From positions 248,001 to 312,000 of the forward strand of contig NZ_FOUK01000003.1 in the NCBI RefSeq assembly GCF_900114845.1: a stretch of 64,000 nt of DNA, in the 5' to 3' direction. The notes under the pieces are model-generated. The model had not been told where the DNA came from. It searched no databases and saw nothing but the letters and a program-made list of their open reading frames with translations. The position numbers were made by a program, and so were the translations under genes. Source of the stretch: Pimelobacter simplex (lineage in GTDB: Bacteria > Actinomycetota > Actinomycetes > Propionibacteriales > Nocardioidaceae). Below are positions 23,792 through 31,720 of this stretch, in pieces; positions within the stretch are counted from its first letter, which is position 1; every line of letters begins with the position of its first letter.

Positions 23792-25482
23792 CGACCGCCC
23801 AGACCACCCCGGACGCCGTCCCCGCCGACGGGGCGCCCACCGGCGTCACCATGCTCGGCCCCGACTTCCCCTTCTCGTACGACGAGCAGCTCGCCCACCC
23901 GGCCGGGCTCGGCTCCGTCCCGGCCGAGCACCACGGGCGCGAGGTGGCGATCGTCGGCGGCGGCTTGTCCGGGATCGTGACGGCCTACGAGCTGATGCGG
24001 CTCGGCCTGCGCCCCGTCATCTACGAGGCCGACCAGATCGGCGGCCGGCTCCGCTCGCAGCCGTTCGGCGGCGCCGACGGGCCCATCGCCGAGCTGGGGG
24101 GCATGCGCTTCCCCCTGTCGTCGCGGGCGCTCTTCCACTACATCGACAAGGTCGGGCTGCGCACCTCGCCGTTCCCCAACCCGCTCTCCGAGGCGACGCC
24201 GAGCACGGTGATCGAGCTGGGCGGCGAGTCCCACTACGCCCGCACCTACGACGACCTCCCGCCCTTCCTCAAGGACGTCGCCGACGCCTGGCACGAGGCC
24301 CTCGGCGAGGTCGGCTTCGCCGAGATGCAGCGGGCGCTCACCGACCGCGACGTCCCCCGCATCCGCGAGCTGTGGGCACGACTCGTGCTCGAGCTCGACG
24401 AGGAGCCGTTCTCGGGGTTCCTCGCCAACAGCAAGGCCTTCCAGGCCCGCAGCCACCGCCACCGCGAGGCGTTCGGGCAGGTCGGCTTCGGCACCGGAGG
24501 CTGGGACACCGACTTCCCGAACTCGATGCTCGAGATCCTCCGGGTGATCTTCACCAACGCCGACGAGGAGCACCAGATGGTCCACGGCGGCGCGCAGCAG
24601 CTGCCGGTCCGGCTCTGGAACGACGCCCCGGACGACTGCGTGCACTGGCCTGCCGGCACCAGTCTGGCGAGCCTCCACGGCGGCGCTCCGCTGCCCGGCG
24701 TCGCACGGATCGCGCCCGGCACCGACCGGCAGTTCGCGCTGACCGACCGCTGGGGCACCACCCGCGAGTACGACGCCGTCGTCGTCACCTGCCAGGTCTG
24801 GCTGCTCTCGGCGCGCATCGACGTCGACGAGTCGCTCTTCTCCCCCGCGCTGTGGATGGCGATGGAGCGCACGCACTACATGCAGTCGTCCAAGACGTTC
24901 GTGCGCGTCGACCGGCCCTTCTGGAAGGACGCCGACCCCGCGACCGGGCGGGACCTGATGAGCATGACGCTGACCGACCGGCTCAACCGGGCGACGTACC
25001 TGCTCGAGGACGACGGCGCCGCGTCCATCTGCCTGTCGTACACCTGGAACGACGACGCCCTGAAGTGGCTCGCCCTGCCGGTCGAGGAGCGGGTGCGCCT
25101 GCAGCTGCACTCGCTGCGCAAGATCTACCCGGACGTCGACATCGCGTCGCACATCGTGGGCGACCCGATCACCGTCTCGTGGGAGTCGGACCCCAACTTC
25201 ATGGGCGCGTTCAAGGCCAACCTGCCGGGCCACTACCGCTACCAGCGACGGCTGTTCACGCACTTCGTGCAGGACGCCCTGCCCGCCCACCAGCGCGGCA
25301 TCTTCCTGGCCGGCGACGACATCTCGTGGACCGCCGGATGGGCCGAGGGGGCGGTCACCACGGCCCTCAACGCGGTGTGGGGTGTCGTGCATCACCTCGG
25401 CGGCGCGAGCGCCCCGGCGAACCCCGGCCCGGGCGACCGGTTCGACGAGCTCGCCCCCCTGGCCCTGCCCGACGGCCTCTGA
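23788..25482 (+). CDS. davB: Flavin L-amino-acid 2-monooxygenase, probable lysine 2-monooxygenase
   Basis: The 564-aa flavin amine oxidase has the dinucleotide motif VAIVGGGLSGIVTAYE (GGGLSG at 57-62, acidic end E80) and IGGRLRSQPF typical of the monoamine-oxidase superfamily. Segments ELGGMRFPLSSRALFHYIDK, FGTGGWDTDFPNSMLEILRV, MTLTDRLNRATYLLEDD and GIFLAGDDISWTAGWAEGAV fit the L-lysine 2-monooxygenase (DavB) group, which decarboxylates and oxidises the amino acid to an amide. Tryptophan and phenylalanine 2-monooxygenases are close relatives, so specificity is not certain. ATG 23788 overlaps davA by 4 nt. Confidence 0.78.
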   Translation: MTTAQTTPDAVPADGAPTGVTMLGPDFPFSYDEQLAHPAGLGSVPAEHHGREVAIVGGGLSGIVTAYELMRLGLRPVIYEADQIGGRLRSQPFGGADGPIAELGGMRFPLSSRALFHYIDKVGLRTSPFPNPLSEATPSTVIELGGESHYARTYDDLPPFLKDVADAWHEALGEVGFAEMQRALTDRDVPRIRELWARLVLELDEEPFSGFLANSKAFQARSHRHREAFGQVGFGTGGWDTDFPNSMLEILRVIFTNADEEHQMVHGGAQQLPVRLWNDAPDDCVHWPAGTSLASLHGGAPLPGVARIAPGTDRQFALTDRWGTTREYDAVVVTCQVWLLSARIDVDESLFSPALWMAMERTHYMQSSKTFVRVDRPFWKDADPATGRDLMSMTLTDRLNRATYLLEDDGAASICLSYTWNDDALKWLALPVEERVRLQLHSLRKIYPDVDIASHIVGDPITVSWESDPNFMGAFKANLPGHYRYQRRLFTHFVQDALPAHQRGIFLAGDDISWTAGWAEGAVTTALNAVWGVVHHLGGASAPANPGPGDRFDELAPLALPDGL

Positions 25483-25493
25483 GAGCGCGTTCC

Positions 25494-25499
25494 TAGACT
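25494..25499 (+). promoter_or_regulatory. -10 box TAGACT before the ABC exporter-ctaA unit
   Basis: TAGACT lies 6 nt before GTG 25506, 12 nt after the davB stop; leaderless start of a new transcription unit. Confidence 0.55.
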
Positions 25500-25505
25500 G
25501 TCGCC

Positions 25506-26447
25506 GTGTCTCTCGCTGGTGATCATGCAGTCGAGGTCGACGGACTGGTCATGCGGTACGGCGACACCGTCGCCGTCGACGGCCTCTCGCTGACCGTCGA
25601 GCGGGGCACGATCACCGCCGTCCTCGGCCCCAACGGTGCTGGCAAGACGACCACGCTCGAGACCTGCGAGGGCTACCGCCGTCCGCAGGCCGGCACGGTC
25701 CGGGTGCTCGGGCTCGACCCGGTGCGGGAGCGGCGGACGCTGCTCCCCCGGATCGGCGTCATGCTGCAGTCCGGCGGCGCGTGGAGCGGCGCCCGGGCCG
25801 ACGAGATGCTCCACCACTTCGCCCGGCTCCACGCCCACCCCCTCGACACCGGCGTGCTCATGGAGCGGCTCGCGCTCCACGAGTGCGGGCGGACGCCGTA
25901 CCGGCGGCTGTCGGGGGGCCAGCAGCAGCGGCTGGGCCTGGCGCTCGCACTCATCGGGCGGCCCGAGCTGGTCTTCGTCGACGAGCCGACCGCCGGCATG
26001 GACCCGCAGATCCGCCGCGCCGTCTGGGAGCTGCTCGACGAGCTGCGCCACGACGGCGTGACCGTGGTGCTGACCACGCACTACCTCGAGGAGGCCGAGC
26101 GCCTCGCCGACAAGGTGCACATCGTCGACCGCGGCCGGCTGGTCGCGAGCGGGACCCCCCTCGAGCTGACCCGCGGTGGCACCGTCGCCACCCTGCGCAT
26201 CGTCGTCACCCAGCCGTTCCCCCCTGGCGCGCCTGCCGCCCTGGCCGCCGAGCTCGGGCCCGGTACCGAGCTGACCGAGCTCGACCCCCTCAGCATCCAG
26301 CTCTCCGGACCGGCCGACAGCAGCACGCTCGCCACCGTCGCCGCCTGGTGCGCCGCCCACGACGTCCTCCCCGAGTCGCTCTCGCTCGGGCAGCGCAACC
26401 TCGAGGACGTGTTTCTCGAGCTGACCGGCCGGGAGACCCTGTCATGA
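25506..26447 (+). CDS. ABC exporter ATP-binding protein (DrrA-like)
   Basis: A 313-aa ATPase. Walker A GPNGAGKTT, signature RLSGGQQQRLGLALAL and Walker B LVFVDEPTAGMDP are intact, and the H-loop is in VVLTTHYLEEAERLADK. The C-terminal extension ending NLEDVFLELTGRE is the DrrA/CcmA-type exporter ending. It is coupled by ATGA overlap to the permease and lies just before ctaA, the same order as the ABC genes near ctaA in mycobacteria. A link to heme or cytochrome oxidase biogenesis is suggested by that conserved order only. Confidence 0.88.
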   Translation: MSLAGDHAVEVDGLVMRYGDTVAVDGLSLTVERGTITAVLGPNGAGKTTTLETCEGYRRPQAGTVRVLGLDPVRERRTLLPRIGVMLQSGGAWSGARADEMLHHFARLHAHPLDTGVLMERLALHECGRTPYRRLSGGQQQRLGLALALIGRPELVFVDEPTAGMDPQIRRAVWELLDELRHDGVTVVLTTHYLEEAERLADKVHIVDRGRLVASGTPLELTRGGTVATLRIVVTQPFPPGAPAALAAELGPGTELTELDPLSIQLSGPADSSTLATVAAWCAAHDVLPESLSLGQRNLEDVFLELTGRETLS

Positions 26448-27211
26448 GCACGTTCGCGCCCGCCCCCGGCGCCGCGCCCGTCGGCCGCCAGCTCCTCACG
26501 CAGGCCGGCATGGAGGCCCGCCTCATGCTGCGCAACGGCGAGCAGCTCCTGATCGCCGTCGTGATCCCCGTGATCGTGCTCGTCGGCGCCGTCCGCGGCT
26601 CCGAGAAGGTCGGCCTCGACCTCGGCGGCAAGCCGATCGACGTGCTGACCCCCGGCGTGCTCGCCCTCGCCGTGATGTCGACGGCGTTCACCTCCCTGGC
26701 GATCGCGACCGGCTTCGAGCGCCGCTACGGGGTCCTCAAGCGGCTCGGCACCGCTCCCCTGTCCCGCGCCACGCTGCTCGGCGGCAAGGTGCTCGCCCTC
26801 CTGGTCGTCGAGGTGTTCCAGTTCGTCGTCATCGGCGGGGTCGGGCTCGCGCTCGGCTGGTCCGGCCCGTCCGGCGTCGTCGGCGTGCTCGGCGTCGTGC
26901 TCGCGGCGCTGTGCGGCACCGCCGCCTTCGCCGCCCTCGGCATGCTCCTCGCCGGCTCGCTGCGCGCCGAGGCCACGCTCGCCGCCGCGAACCTGGTCTA
27001 CCTGCTGCTCCTGGCCGGCGGCGCCGTCGTCCTGCCGGCCGACCAGTACGGCGGCCTCGGCGACGTCGTCCGCTGGCTGCCCTCGGGAGCGCTCGGCGAG
27101 GCCATGCGCAGCGCGTGCGACGGCGCGATCGCCGTCCGCGACCTGGTCGTGCTCGCGGCCTGGGCCGTCGCCGGCTCGGCCCTGACCGCCCGAACCTTCA
27201 AGTGGGAGTGA
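26444..27211 (+). CDS. ABC-2 type permease
   Basis: The 255-aa protein has six predicted helices, including LLIAVVIPVIVLVGAV, ALAVMSTAFTSLAIATGFE, VVEVFQFVVIGGVGLALGW, VLAALCGTAAFAALGMLL, NLVYLLLLAGGAVVLP and the final VLAAWAVAGSALTA. The cytoplasmic segment ERRYGVLKRLGTAPLSR is the ABC-2 family signature. ATG 26444 overlaps the ATPase stop. With the ATPase it forms an exporter of unknown substrate; the next gene, ctaA, begins almost immediately. Confidence 0.86.
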   Translation: MSTFAPAPGAAPVGRQLLTQAGMEARLMLRNGEQLLIAVVIPVIVLVGAVRGSEKVGLDLGGKPIDVLTPGVLALAVMSTAFTSLAIATGFERRYGVLKRLGTAPLSRATLLGGKVLALLVVEVFQFVVIGGVGLALGWSGPSGVVGVLGVVLAALCGTAAFAALGMLLAGSLRAEATLAAANLVYLLLLAGGAVVLPADQYGGLGDVVRWLPSGALGEAMRSACDGAIAVRDLVVLAAWAVAGSALTARTFKWE

Positions 27212-27213
27212 CC

Positions 27214-28098
27214 GTGACCACCACGACGACCCGACTGGCCGGCCTGCAGCGCACCCTGGCGGCACGCCTCGTGCCGCTCGCGTGGGCGAACCTCGTCGCC
27301 AACATCCTCATCGTCGTCACCGGCGGCGCCGTCCGCCTGACCGGCTCGGGCCTCGGCTGCCCCACCTGGCCCAAGTGCACTGACGAGTCCTACACCGCCC
27401 ACGGCGCCCTCGGCATCCACGGCGTGATCGAATTCGGCAACCGGCTCCTGACCTACGTCCTCCTCGCCATCGCGCTCGCCTTCGTGGTCGCCGCCTGGCA
27501 GCGCGCCGGCCGGGTCCGCACGCTCGGCCTCGTCGTCCTCGCCGGCATCCCGGCCCAGGCGGTCGTCGGCGGCATCACCGTCCTCACCGACCTCAACCCG
27601 TGGGTCGTGGCGGGCCACCTGCTCGTCTCGATGGCCATGGTCGGCGTCTGCGTCTGGATCCTCGACGAGCTCACCGGCCCCACCCGCCCCGACGCCTCCG
27701 CCGTGTCGACGCGGCTCGCCTGGGTGACGTTCGCCGTCGGCTGGGTCGTCCTCTGGCTCGGCACCGTCGTCACCGGCTCCGGACCCCACTCCGGCGACCT
27801 CGACTCCCGCCGTACCGGCCTCGACCCGGCCACCGTCTCGCACATCCACGGCTACTCGGTGTGGCTGCTCGTCGTCCTGACGATCGCCCTCGCCCTCGTC
27901 GCCCGGCGTCGCGGCGACCACCGCCTCGCGATGTTCGCCGGCGTGCTGCTCGTCGTCGAGCTCGCGCAGGGGCTGCTCGGCTACGTCCAGTACTTCACCG
28001 ACCTGCCCGAGATCCTGGTCGGGCTGCACATGCTCGGCGCCGCGGTGATCGCCGCGGGCATCGCGCGGGTCGTCGTCACCACCCGCGCCCGGGGATAA
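27214..28098 (+). CDS. ctaA: CtaA/Cox15 heme A synthase
   Basis: The 294-aa integral membrane protein has about eight helices and converts heme O to heme A for cytochrome aa3. Landmarks are the N-terminal ANLVANILIVVTGGAVRLTG, the cysteine pair in GSGLGCPTWPKCTDE, IEFGNRLLTYVL (heme-ligand His lies just before in IHGVIEFGNR), VAGHLLVSMAMVGV and the second half GLHMLGAAVIAAGIARVV. I prefer GTG 27214 because GGGAG lies 5 nt upstream; GTG 27208 overlaps the permease stop and is also possible. Together with ctaB on the other side of the repeat it completes heme A synthesis. Confidence 0.92.
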   Translation: MTTTTTRLAGLQRTLAARLVPLAWANLVANILIVVTGGAVRLTGSGLGCPTWPKCTDESYTAHGALGIHGVIEFGNRLLTYVLLAIALAFVVAAWQRAGRVRTLGLVVLAGIPAQAVVGGITVLTDLNPWVVAGHLLVSMAMVGVCVWILDELTGPTRPDASAVSTRLAWVTFAVGWVVLWLGTVVTGSGPHSGDLDSRRTGLDPATVSHIHGYSVWLLVVLTIALALVARRRGDHRLAMFAGVLLVVELAQGLLGYVQYFTDLPEILVGLHMLGAAVIAAGIARVVVTTRARG

Positions 28099-28144
28099 AC
28101 CGGCCCGCAGCCGGCCGTCCGAGGTCGGGGCGAGGGGGCGCGAG

Positions 28145-28268
28145 CGGCCGTCTGGCCGCCAGCAAACCCCGCACCCAGCAAACCTCGACCGCGAGCGCGG
28201 CAGCGCGGCGTGAGCCGCTAGCGGGGCAGCTTGCTGCCTCTTCCAAGCGGCGAAGCCGCGCTCGCGCC
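28145..28268. repeat. Structured dispersed repeat, copy A
   Basis: This stretch between the 3' ends of ctaA and ctaB closely matches two tandem copies at 42461..42720. Shared blocks include GGCCGCCAGCAA-type start, AGCAAACCTCGACCGCGAGC and GGCAGCTTGCTGCC. Outer arms CGCGAGCGCGG and CCGCGCTCGCG pair perfectly, with inner hairpins, so the element can fold on either strand. It probably acts as a bidirectional terminator or REP-like element. Confidence 0.75.
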
Positions 28269-28275
28269 AGTCAGC

Positions 28276-29223
28276 TCAGTGCAGCAGCGGGTCGATGGCC
28301 ACCGCGACGAACAGCAGCGACAGGTACAGGTTCGACGAGTGGAACAGCCGCATCGGCTGGAGCACGCTCAGCTCGTCGGACGTCTTGGCCCGGCGGTGCA
28401 GCCCGTGCGCCTGCGCGAGGAAGACCGCGCCGAGCACGACGGCGACGATCGGGTAGAGCAGCCCGGTCGAGGCGACCGGCCACAGCAGGAGCGAGGTGGC
28501 GACCATGACCCAGCTGTAGATCACGATCTGGAGCGCGACGACGCGGGCCGACTTGACCACCGGCAGCATCGGGACGTCGACCTGCGCGTAGTCCTCGCGG
28601 TAGCGCAGGGCGAGGGCCCAGGTGTGCGGCGGCGTCCAGAAGAAGACGACGGCGAAGAGCACGATCGGCACCCAGGAGAGCTCACCGGTGACGGCGGTCC
28701 AGCCGATGAGGGCTGGGAAGCAGCCGGCGATGCCGCCCCACACGATGTTCTGCGTCGTACGGCGCTTGAGGAGCATCGTGTAGACGAAGACGTAGAAGGC
28801 GTTGGCGCTGACCGAGAGCACCGCGGAGAGCGGGTTGACCCACAGGGCCAGGACGACGGTCGAGAGCACGCCGAGGACGACGCCGAAGACGAGCGCCGCG
28901 GCCGGGGTGACGATGTGGCGGGGCAGCGCCCGCCGCCGCGTCCGGCGCATCTGCTCGTCGATGTCGCGGTCGTAGACGCAGTTGAAGACCGAGGCGGACC
29001 CGGCCGACAGCGTGCCGCCGATGACGGTCGCCACGACCAGCCCCAGCGGGGGCACGCCGCGCGCGGCGAAGAACATCACCGGCACGGTGGTCAGCAGCAG
29101 CAGCTCGATGACGCGCGGCTTGGTCAGCCCGACGTACGCCATCACCACGTCGCGGAAGGTCGCCCTCTGCGGTCCCTCGTCGTCAGCCAGCAGCTCGGGG
29201 CTGGTCGGGTCGACGTAGGTCAC
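28276..29223 (-). CDS. ctaB: CtaB heme O synthase (protoheme IX farnesyltransferase)
   Basis: The 315-aa UbiA-family prenyltransferase has about nine helices. The first Asp-rich motif is [18 protein letters not shown] and the second is [18 protein letters not shown], both diagnostic for heme O synthases. [20 protein letters not shown] opens the first helix as in the family. It adds a farnesyl group to heme B, supplying CtaA. The start is GTG 29223. In many actinobacteria ctaB is directly divergent from tkt; here a four-gene cassette intervenes. Confidence 0.95.
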   Translation of the reverse strand: MTYVDPTSPELLADDEGPQRATFRDVVMAYVGLTKPRVIELLLLTTVPVMFFAARGVPPLGLVVATVIGGTLSAGSASVFNCVYDRDIDEQMRRTRRRALPRHIVTPAAALVFGVVLGVLSTVVLALWVNPLSAVLSVSANAFYVFVYTMLLKRRTTQNIVWGGIAGCFPALIGWTAVTGELSWVPIVLFAVVFFWTPPHTWALALRYREDYAQVDVPMLPVVKSARVVALQIVIYSWVMVATSLLLWPVASTGLLYPIVAVVLGAVFLAQAHGLHRRAKTSDELSVLQPMRLFHSSNLYLSLLFVAVAIDPLLH

Positions 29224-29245
29224 GGAAGTCCTCGCAAACAGGGGT

Positions 29246-29277
29246 AGAAGCGCTCCGAGTGTAGCCCGAGCGCTTCT
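29246..29277. terminator. 10-bp stem AGAAGCGCTC/GAGCGCTTCT with ctaB -10 in the loop
   Basis: Bases 29246..29255 pair perfectly with 29268..29277. It lies between the end of the TetR gene and the start of ctaB (both minus strand), so it may terminate the TetR transcript. The loop contains minus-strand TACACT (29263..29258), a plausible ctaB -10 box. Confidence 0.5.
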
Positions 29278-29301
29278 CGGGGGAGAAAGCGGACACGGGG
29301 G

Positions 29302-29901
29302 TCAGTGCTGTGGGAAGAATCTCGCGACCAGCGGCCGCAGCCGGGCGTCCTCGAAGTCGTCGACCGGCAGGGCGAGGTGCTCGAGCACGAGACCGTTGAC
29401 GGCGGTGAGCAGGTCGGCCGCCGCCGCCTCGGGGTCGGCGACCCCGGCGCCGCGCAGCTCGCCGGCGAAGGCGGCGCGCTGGGTGGTCCCCCAGGCGTCG
29501 AGGCTGGCGCGCAGCGCGGGACGGCGGGCGACGCCGAGGAAGAGCTCGTAGCGGGCGATCGCGGAGTCCCTGTCGTCGGTCAGCGCCGTCATCAGGTACG
29601 ACGTCAGCCGGTCGACGCGCTGGGCGACGTCGACGTCGGGCAGCTCCTCGAAGACCGCGCGCACCTCGGCGATCTGGCGGTCGGCCAGGCGCCGGAGCGC
29701 CTCGTCGAGCAGCTGGTCGAGCGTCCCGAAGTAGTAGCGGGCGTTGCCGTGGGTGGTGCCGGCCTCGGCGGCGACCGACCGGTGGGTCAGGGCCCCGACG
29801 CCGTCGCGGGCGAGCAGCCGGACCGCGGCATCGAGGAGCGCCTCGCGCCGGGCGACGCCCCGGGCCATCCGGGGCTCGCGCACGGAGGGGGGCGGAGGCA
29901 T
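29302..29901 (-). CDS. TetR-family regulator
   Basis: The 199-aa protein has an N-terminal TetR HTH: LLDAAVRLLARDGVGALTHR, then SVAAEAGTTHGNARYYFGTL, and a helical ligand domain. The HTH variant TTHGNARYYFG places it in the group with ...GN..YYF instead of the more common G.LY.HF. It is divergent from the amidohydrolase operon, and a perfect dyad lies in the gap (29938..29953), so it most likely represses that operon and responds to its substrate. The N-terminal MPPPPSVREPRMARG is poorly conserved; ATG at the internal Met (MARGVARREALL) is an alternative start. Confidence 0.85.
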   Translation of the reverse strand: MPPPPSVREPRMARGVARREALLDAAVRLLARDGVGALTHRSVAAEAGTTHGNARYYFGTLDQLLDEALRRLADRQIAEVRAVFEELPDVDVAQRVDRLTSYLMTALTDDRDSAIARYELFLGVARRPALRASLDAWGTTQRAAFAGELRGAGVADPEAAAADLLTAVNGLVLEHLALPVDDFEDARLRPLVARFFPQH

Positions 29902-29937
29902 GGCCGCATCGTATCCGGGCCGATTTCACCGACAGTC

Positions 29938-29953
29938 TTCTCCAAACGGAGAA
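29938..29953. promoter_or_regulatory. TetR operator candidate TTCTCC-AAAC-GGAGAA
   Basis: A perfect 6-4-6 inverted repeat lies in the divergent gap between the TetR gene and the amidohydrolase operon, upstream of the operon's -10 box. Confidence 0.65.
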
Positions 29954-29961
29954 CACAGGAC

Positions 29962-29967
29962 TACGGT
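29962..29967 (+). promoter_or_regulatory. -10 box TACGGT of the amidohydrolase operon
   Basis: TACGGT 38 nt upstream of ATG 30005 leaves a short leader with GAAAGG as ribosome site; the TetR dyad overlaps the expected -35 side. Confidence 0.5.
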
Positions 29968-30004
29968 GGCGCACGTCACTGTCGACCACGGCGAAAGGCC
30001 ACTC

Positions 30005-31720
30005 ATGACCAACACACTCATCACCGGTGGGCGCGTGCTCACCCTCGATCCGGACCGGCCCGAGGCCGAGGCGGTCGTGCTCTCCGGCGGGCGCGTGCTC
30101 GCCGTCGGCGACCGGCGCGAGATGGAGGACGTCGCCGGGTCCGGCGCCGACCGCGTCGACGCCGGTGGCGGCGTCGTGATGCCGGGCCTGGTGGACACCC
30201 ACCCGCACGTCATGCACTTCGGGATCCTGTCCGGCGGCATGGTCGACCTGACCGACGCCGTCGACCACGCCGACATCGTGGCGCGGATCCGGGCCAAGGC
30301 CGCCACGACGCCGGCCGGCGAGTGGATCATGTGCACGCCCGTCGGCGAGCCGCACTACTTCATCCGGCGCAACGAGAAGGACCTGCTCGAGCGGCACCTG
30401 CCCGGCCGCCGGGTGCTCGACACGGCCACCGACGAGCACCCCGTGATGATCCAGGCCTGGGCGCCGCGGATGCCCAATGTCGTCGCCTTCAACAGCGCCG
30501 GCCTGCGCGCGGTCGGGCTCACCGCCTTCATCCCCGACAGGGTGTGCGACGTCGAGATCGAGAAGACCGACGACGGCGACCTCACGGGCATCCTGCGCGG
30601 CCCGGTCACCAACTACTACACCTACGACCCGTTCTGGGGTCAGATCCTCACCAAGCTCCCCCCGCCCAGCATGGACTCCGCAGCCGCGGGGACGCTCGCC
30701 GAGATGGCGCGGTTCACCGCCCAGGGCGTCACCACGGGGTACGAGGGCCACGCCATGGAGCCCGAGCACCTCGGTCTCTACCAGCACCTGCGCGCGTCCG
30801 GTGCCCTCACCATGCGGATCCAGGCGACCCTTGACGTCGAGTCGGTGATCTTCTACCCCTTCGACCCGCTCACCGACGAGGAGTTCGCGGCCCGGCTCCG
30901 CCAGTTCGCCGCCCAGGTCGGCGACCGCTCCGACGACCTGCTGCGCACCGACGGGCTCACCATCAGCCCCGGCGGGCCGTGCTTCTCGGGCTACTTCGCG
31001 ACGTACGAGCCGGCGAAGAACCCGTTCGGCCGGCCCACCCGCGGCACCCGGTTCATCTCGGTCGAGAAGGAGGAGGCGTTCGTCCGCTTCTGCGCCACCG
31101 AGGGCATCCGCGCCAACATGTGCCTGGGCGCGTTCCGCGAGCACGACGACTTCCTCGAGATCGCCGAGCGCGTCGTCCAGGAGCACGACTTCCGCGACCG
31201 GAGCTGGATCCTCCAGCACGCGATCACCATCACCCCCGCGCAGGCCCGCCGGTACAAGGACCTGGGCTTCCAGGTCACCACGAGCGCGGGCTTCGCCTGG
31301 GGCAAGGGCGCCATGTACGGCGAGCGGATCGGCGAGCACGCCTGGCGCGACCTCGAGCCCCTCCAGCGGCTGACCGACCTGGGCCTCGAGCTGGCCGGCG
31401 GCTCCGACTGGGGACCGAAGAACCCCTGGGAGCAGATCGAGCTCGCCCAGACCCACCGGTTCGCGGGCAGCGACCACCGCAACGACGGTCCCGACCAGAG
31501 CCTCTCGCGGCTCGACGCGCTGCGGATGTGGACGTCCGGCGCGGCGAGCGTCCTCGGCTGGTCCGACATCGGCTCGCTGGCCCCCGGCAAGCACGCCGAC
31601 GTGCTGATCGTCGACCGCGACCCGCTGACCTGCGACATCGACGACCTCCGCGACACGCGCGTGCTGCGGACCTACCTGGGCGGCGAGGTCGTCCACGACA
31701 CGGCGGAGGTGACGGCATGA
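30005..31720 (+). CDS. YtcJ-like amidohydrolase (amidohydrolase 3 family)
   Basis: A 571-aa metal-dependent hydrolase. The start of the barrel shows VVMPGLVDTHPHVMHFG with the HxH metal pair at residues 66 and 68; later RSWILQHAITITPAQ and LELAGGSDWGPKNPWEQIE supply a histidine and the catalytic aspartate region. The small beta domain appears at both ends (LITGGRVLTLDPDRPEAEAV and SLAPGKHADVLIVDRDP). It matches the YtcJ/amidohydrolase 3 group, whose substrates are mostly unknown amides or N-acyl compounds. First gene of a coupled three-gene operon under the TetR gene. Confidence 0.85.
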   Translation: MTNTLITGGRVLTLDPDRPEAEAVVLSGGRVLAVGDRREMEDVAGSGADRVDAGGGVVMPGLVDTHPHVMHFGILSGGMVDLTDAVDHADIVARIRAKAATTPAGEWIMCTPVGEPHYFIRRNEKDLLERHLPGRRVLDTATDEHPVMIQAWAPRMPNVVAFNSAGLRAVGLTAFIPDRVCDVEIEKTDDGDLTGILRGPVTNYYTYDPFWGQILTKLPPPSMDSAAAGTLAEMARFTAQGVTTGYEGHAMEPEHLGLYQHLRASGALTMRIQATLDVESVIFYPFDPLTDEEFAARLRQFAAQVGDRSDDLLRTDGLTISPGGPCFSGYFATYEPAKNPFGRPTRGTRFISVEKEEAFVRFCATEGIRANMCLGAFREHDDFLEIAERVVQEHDFRDRSWILQHAITITPAQARRYKDLGFQVTTSAGFAWGKGAMYGERIGEHAWRDLEPLQRLTDLGLELAGGSDWGPKNPWEQIELAQTHRFAGSDHRNDGPDQSLSRLDALRMWTSGAASVLGWSDIGSLAPGKHADVLIVDRDPLTCDIDDLRDTRVLRTYLGGEVVHDTAEVTA

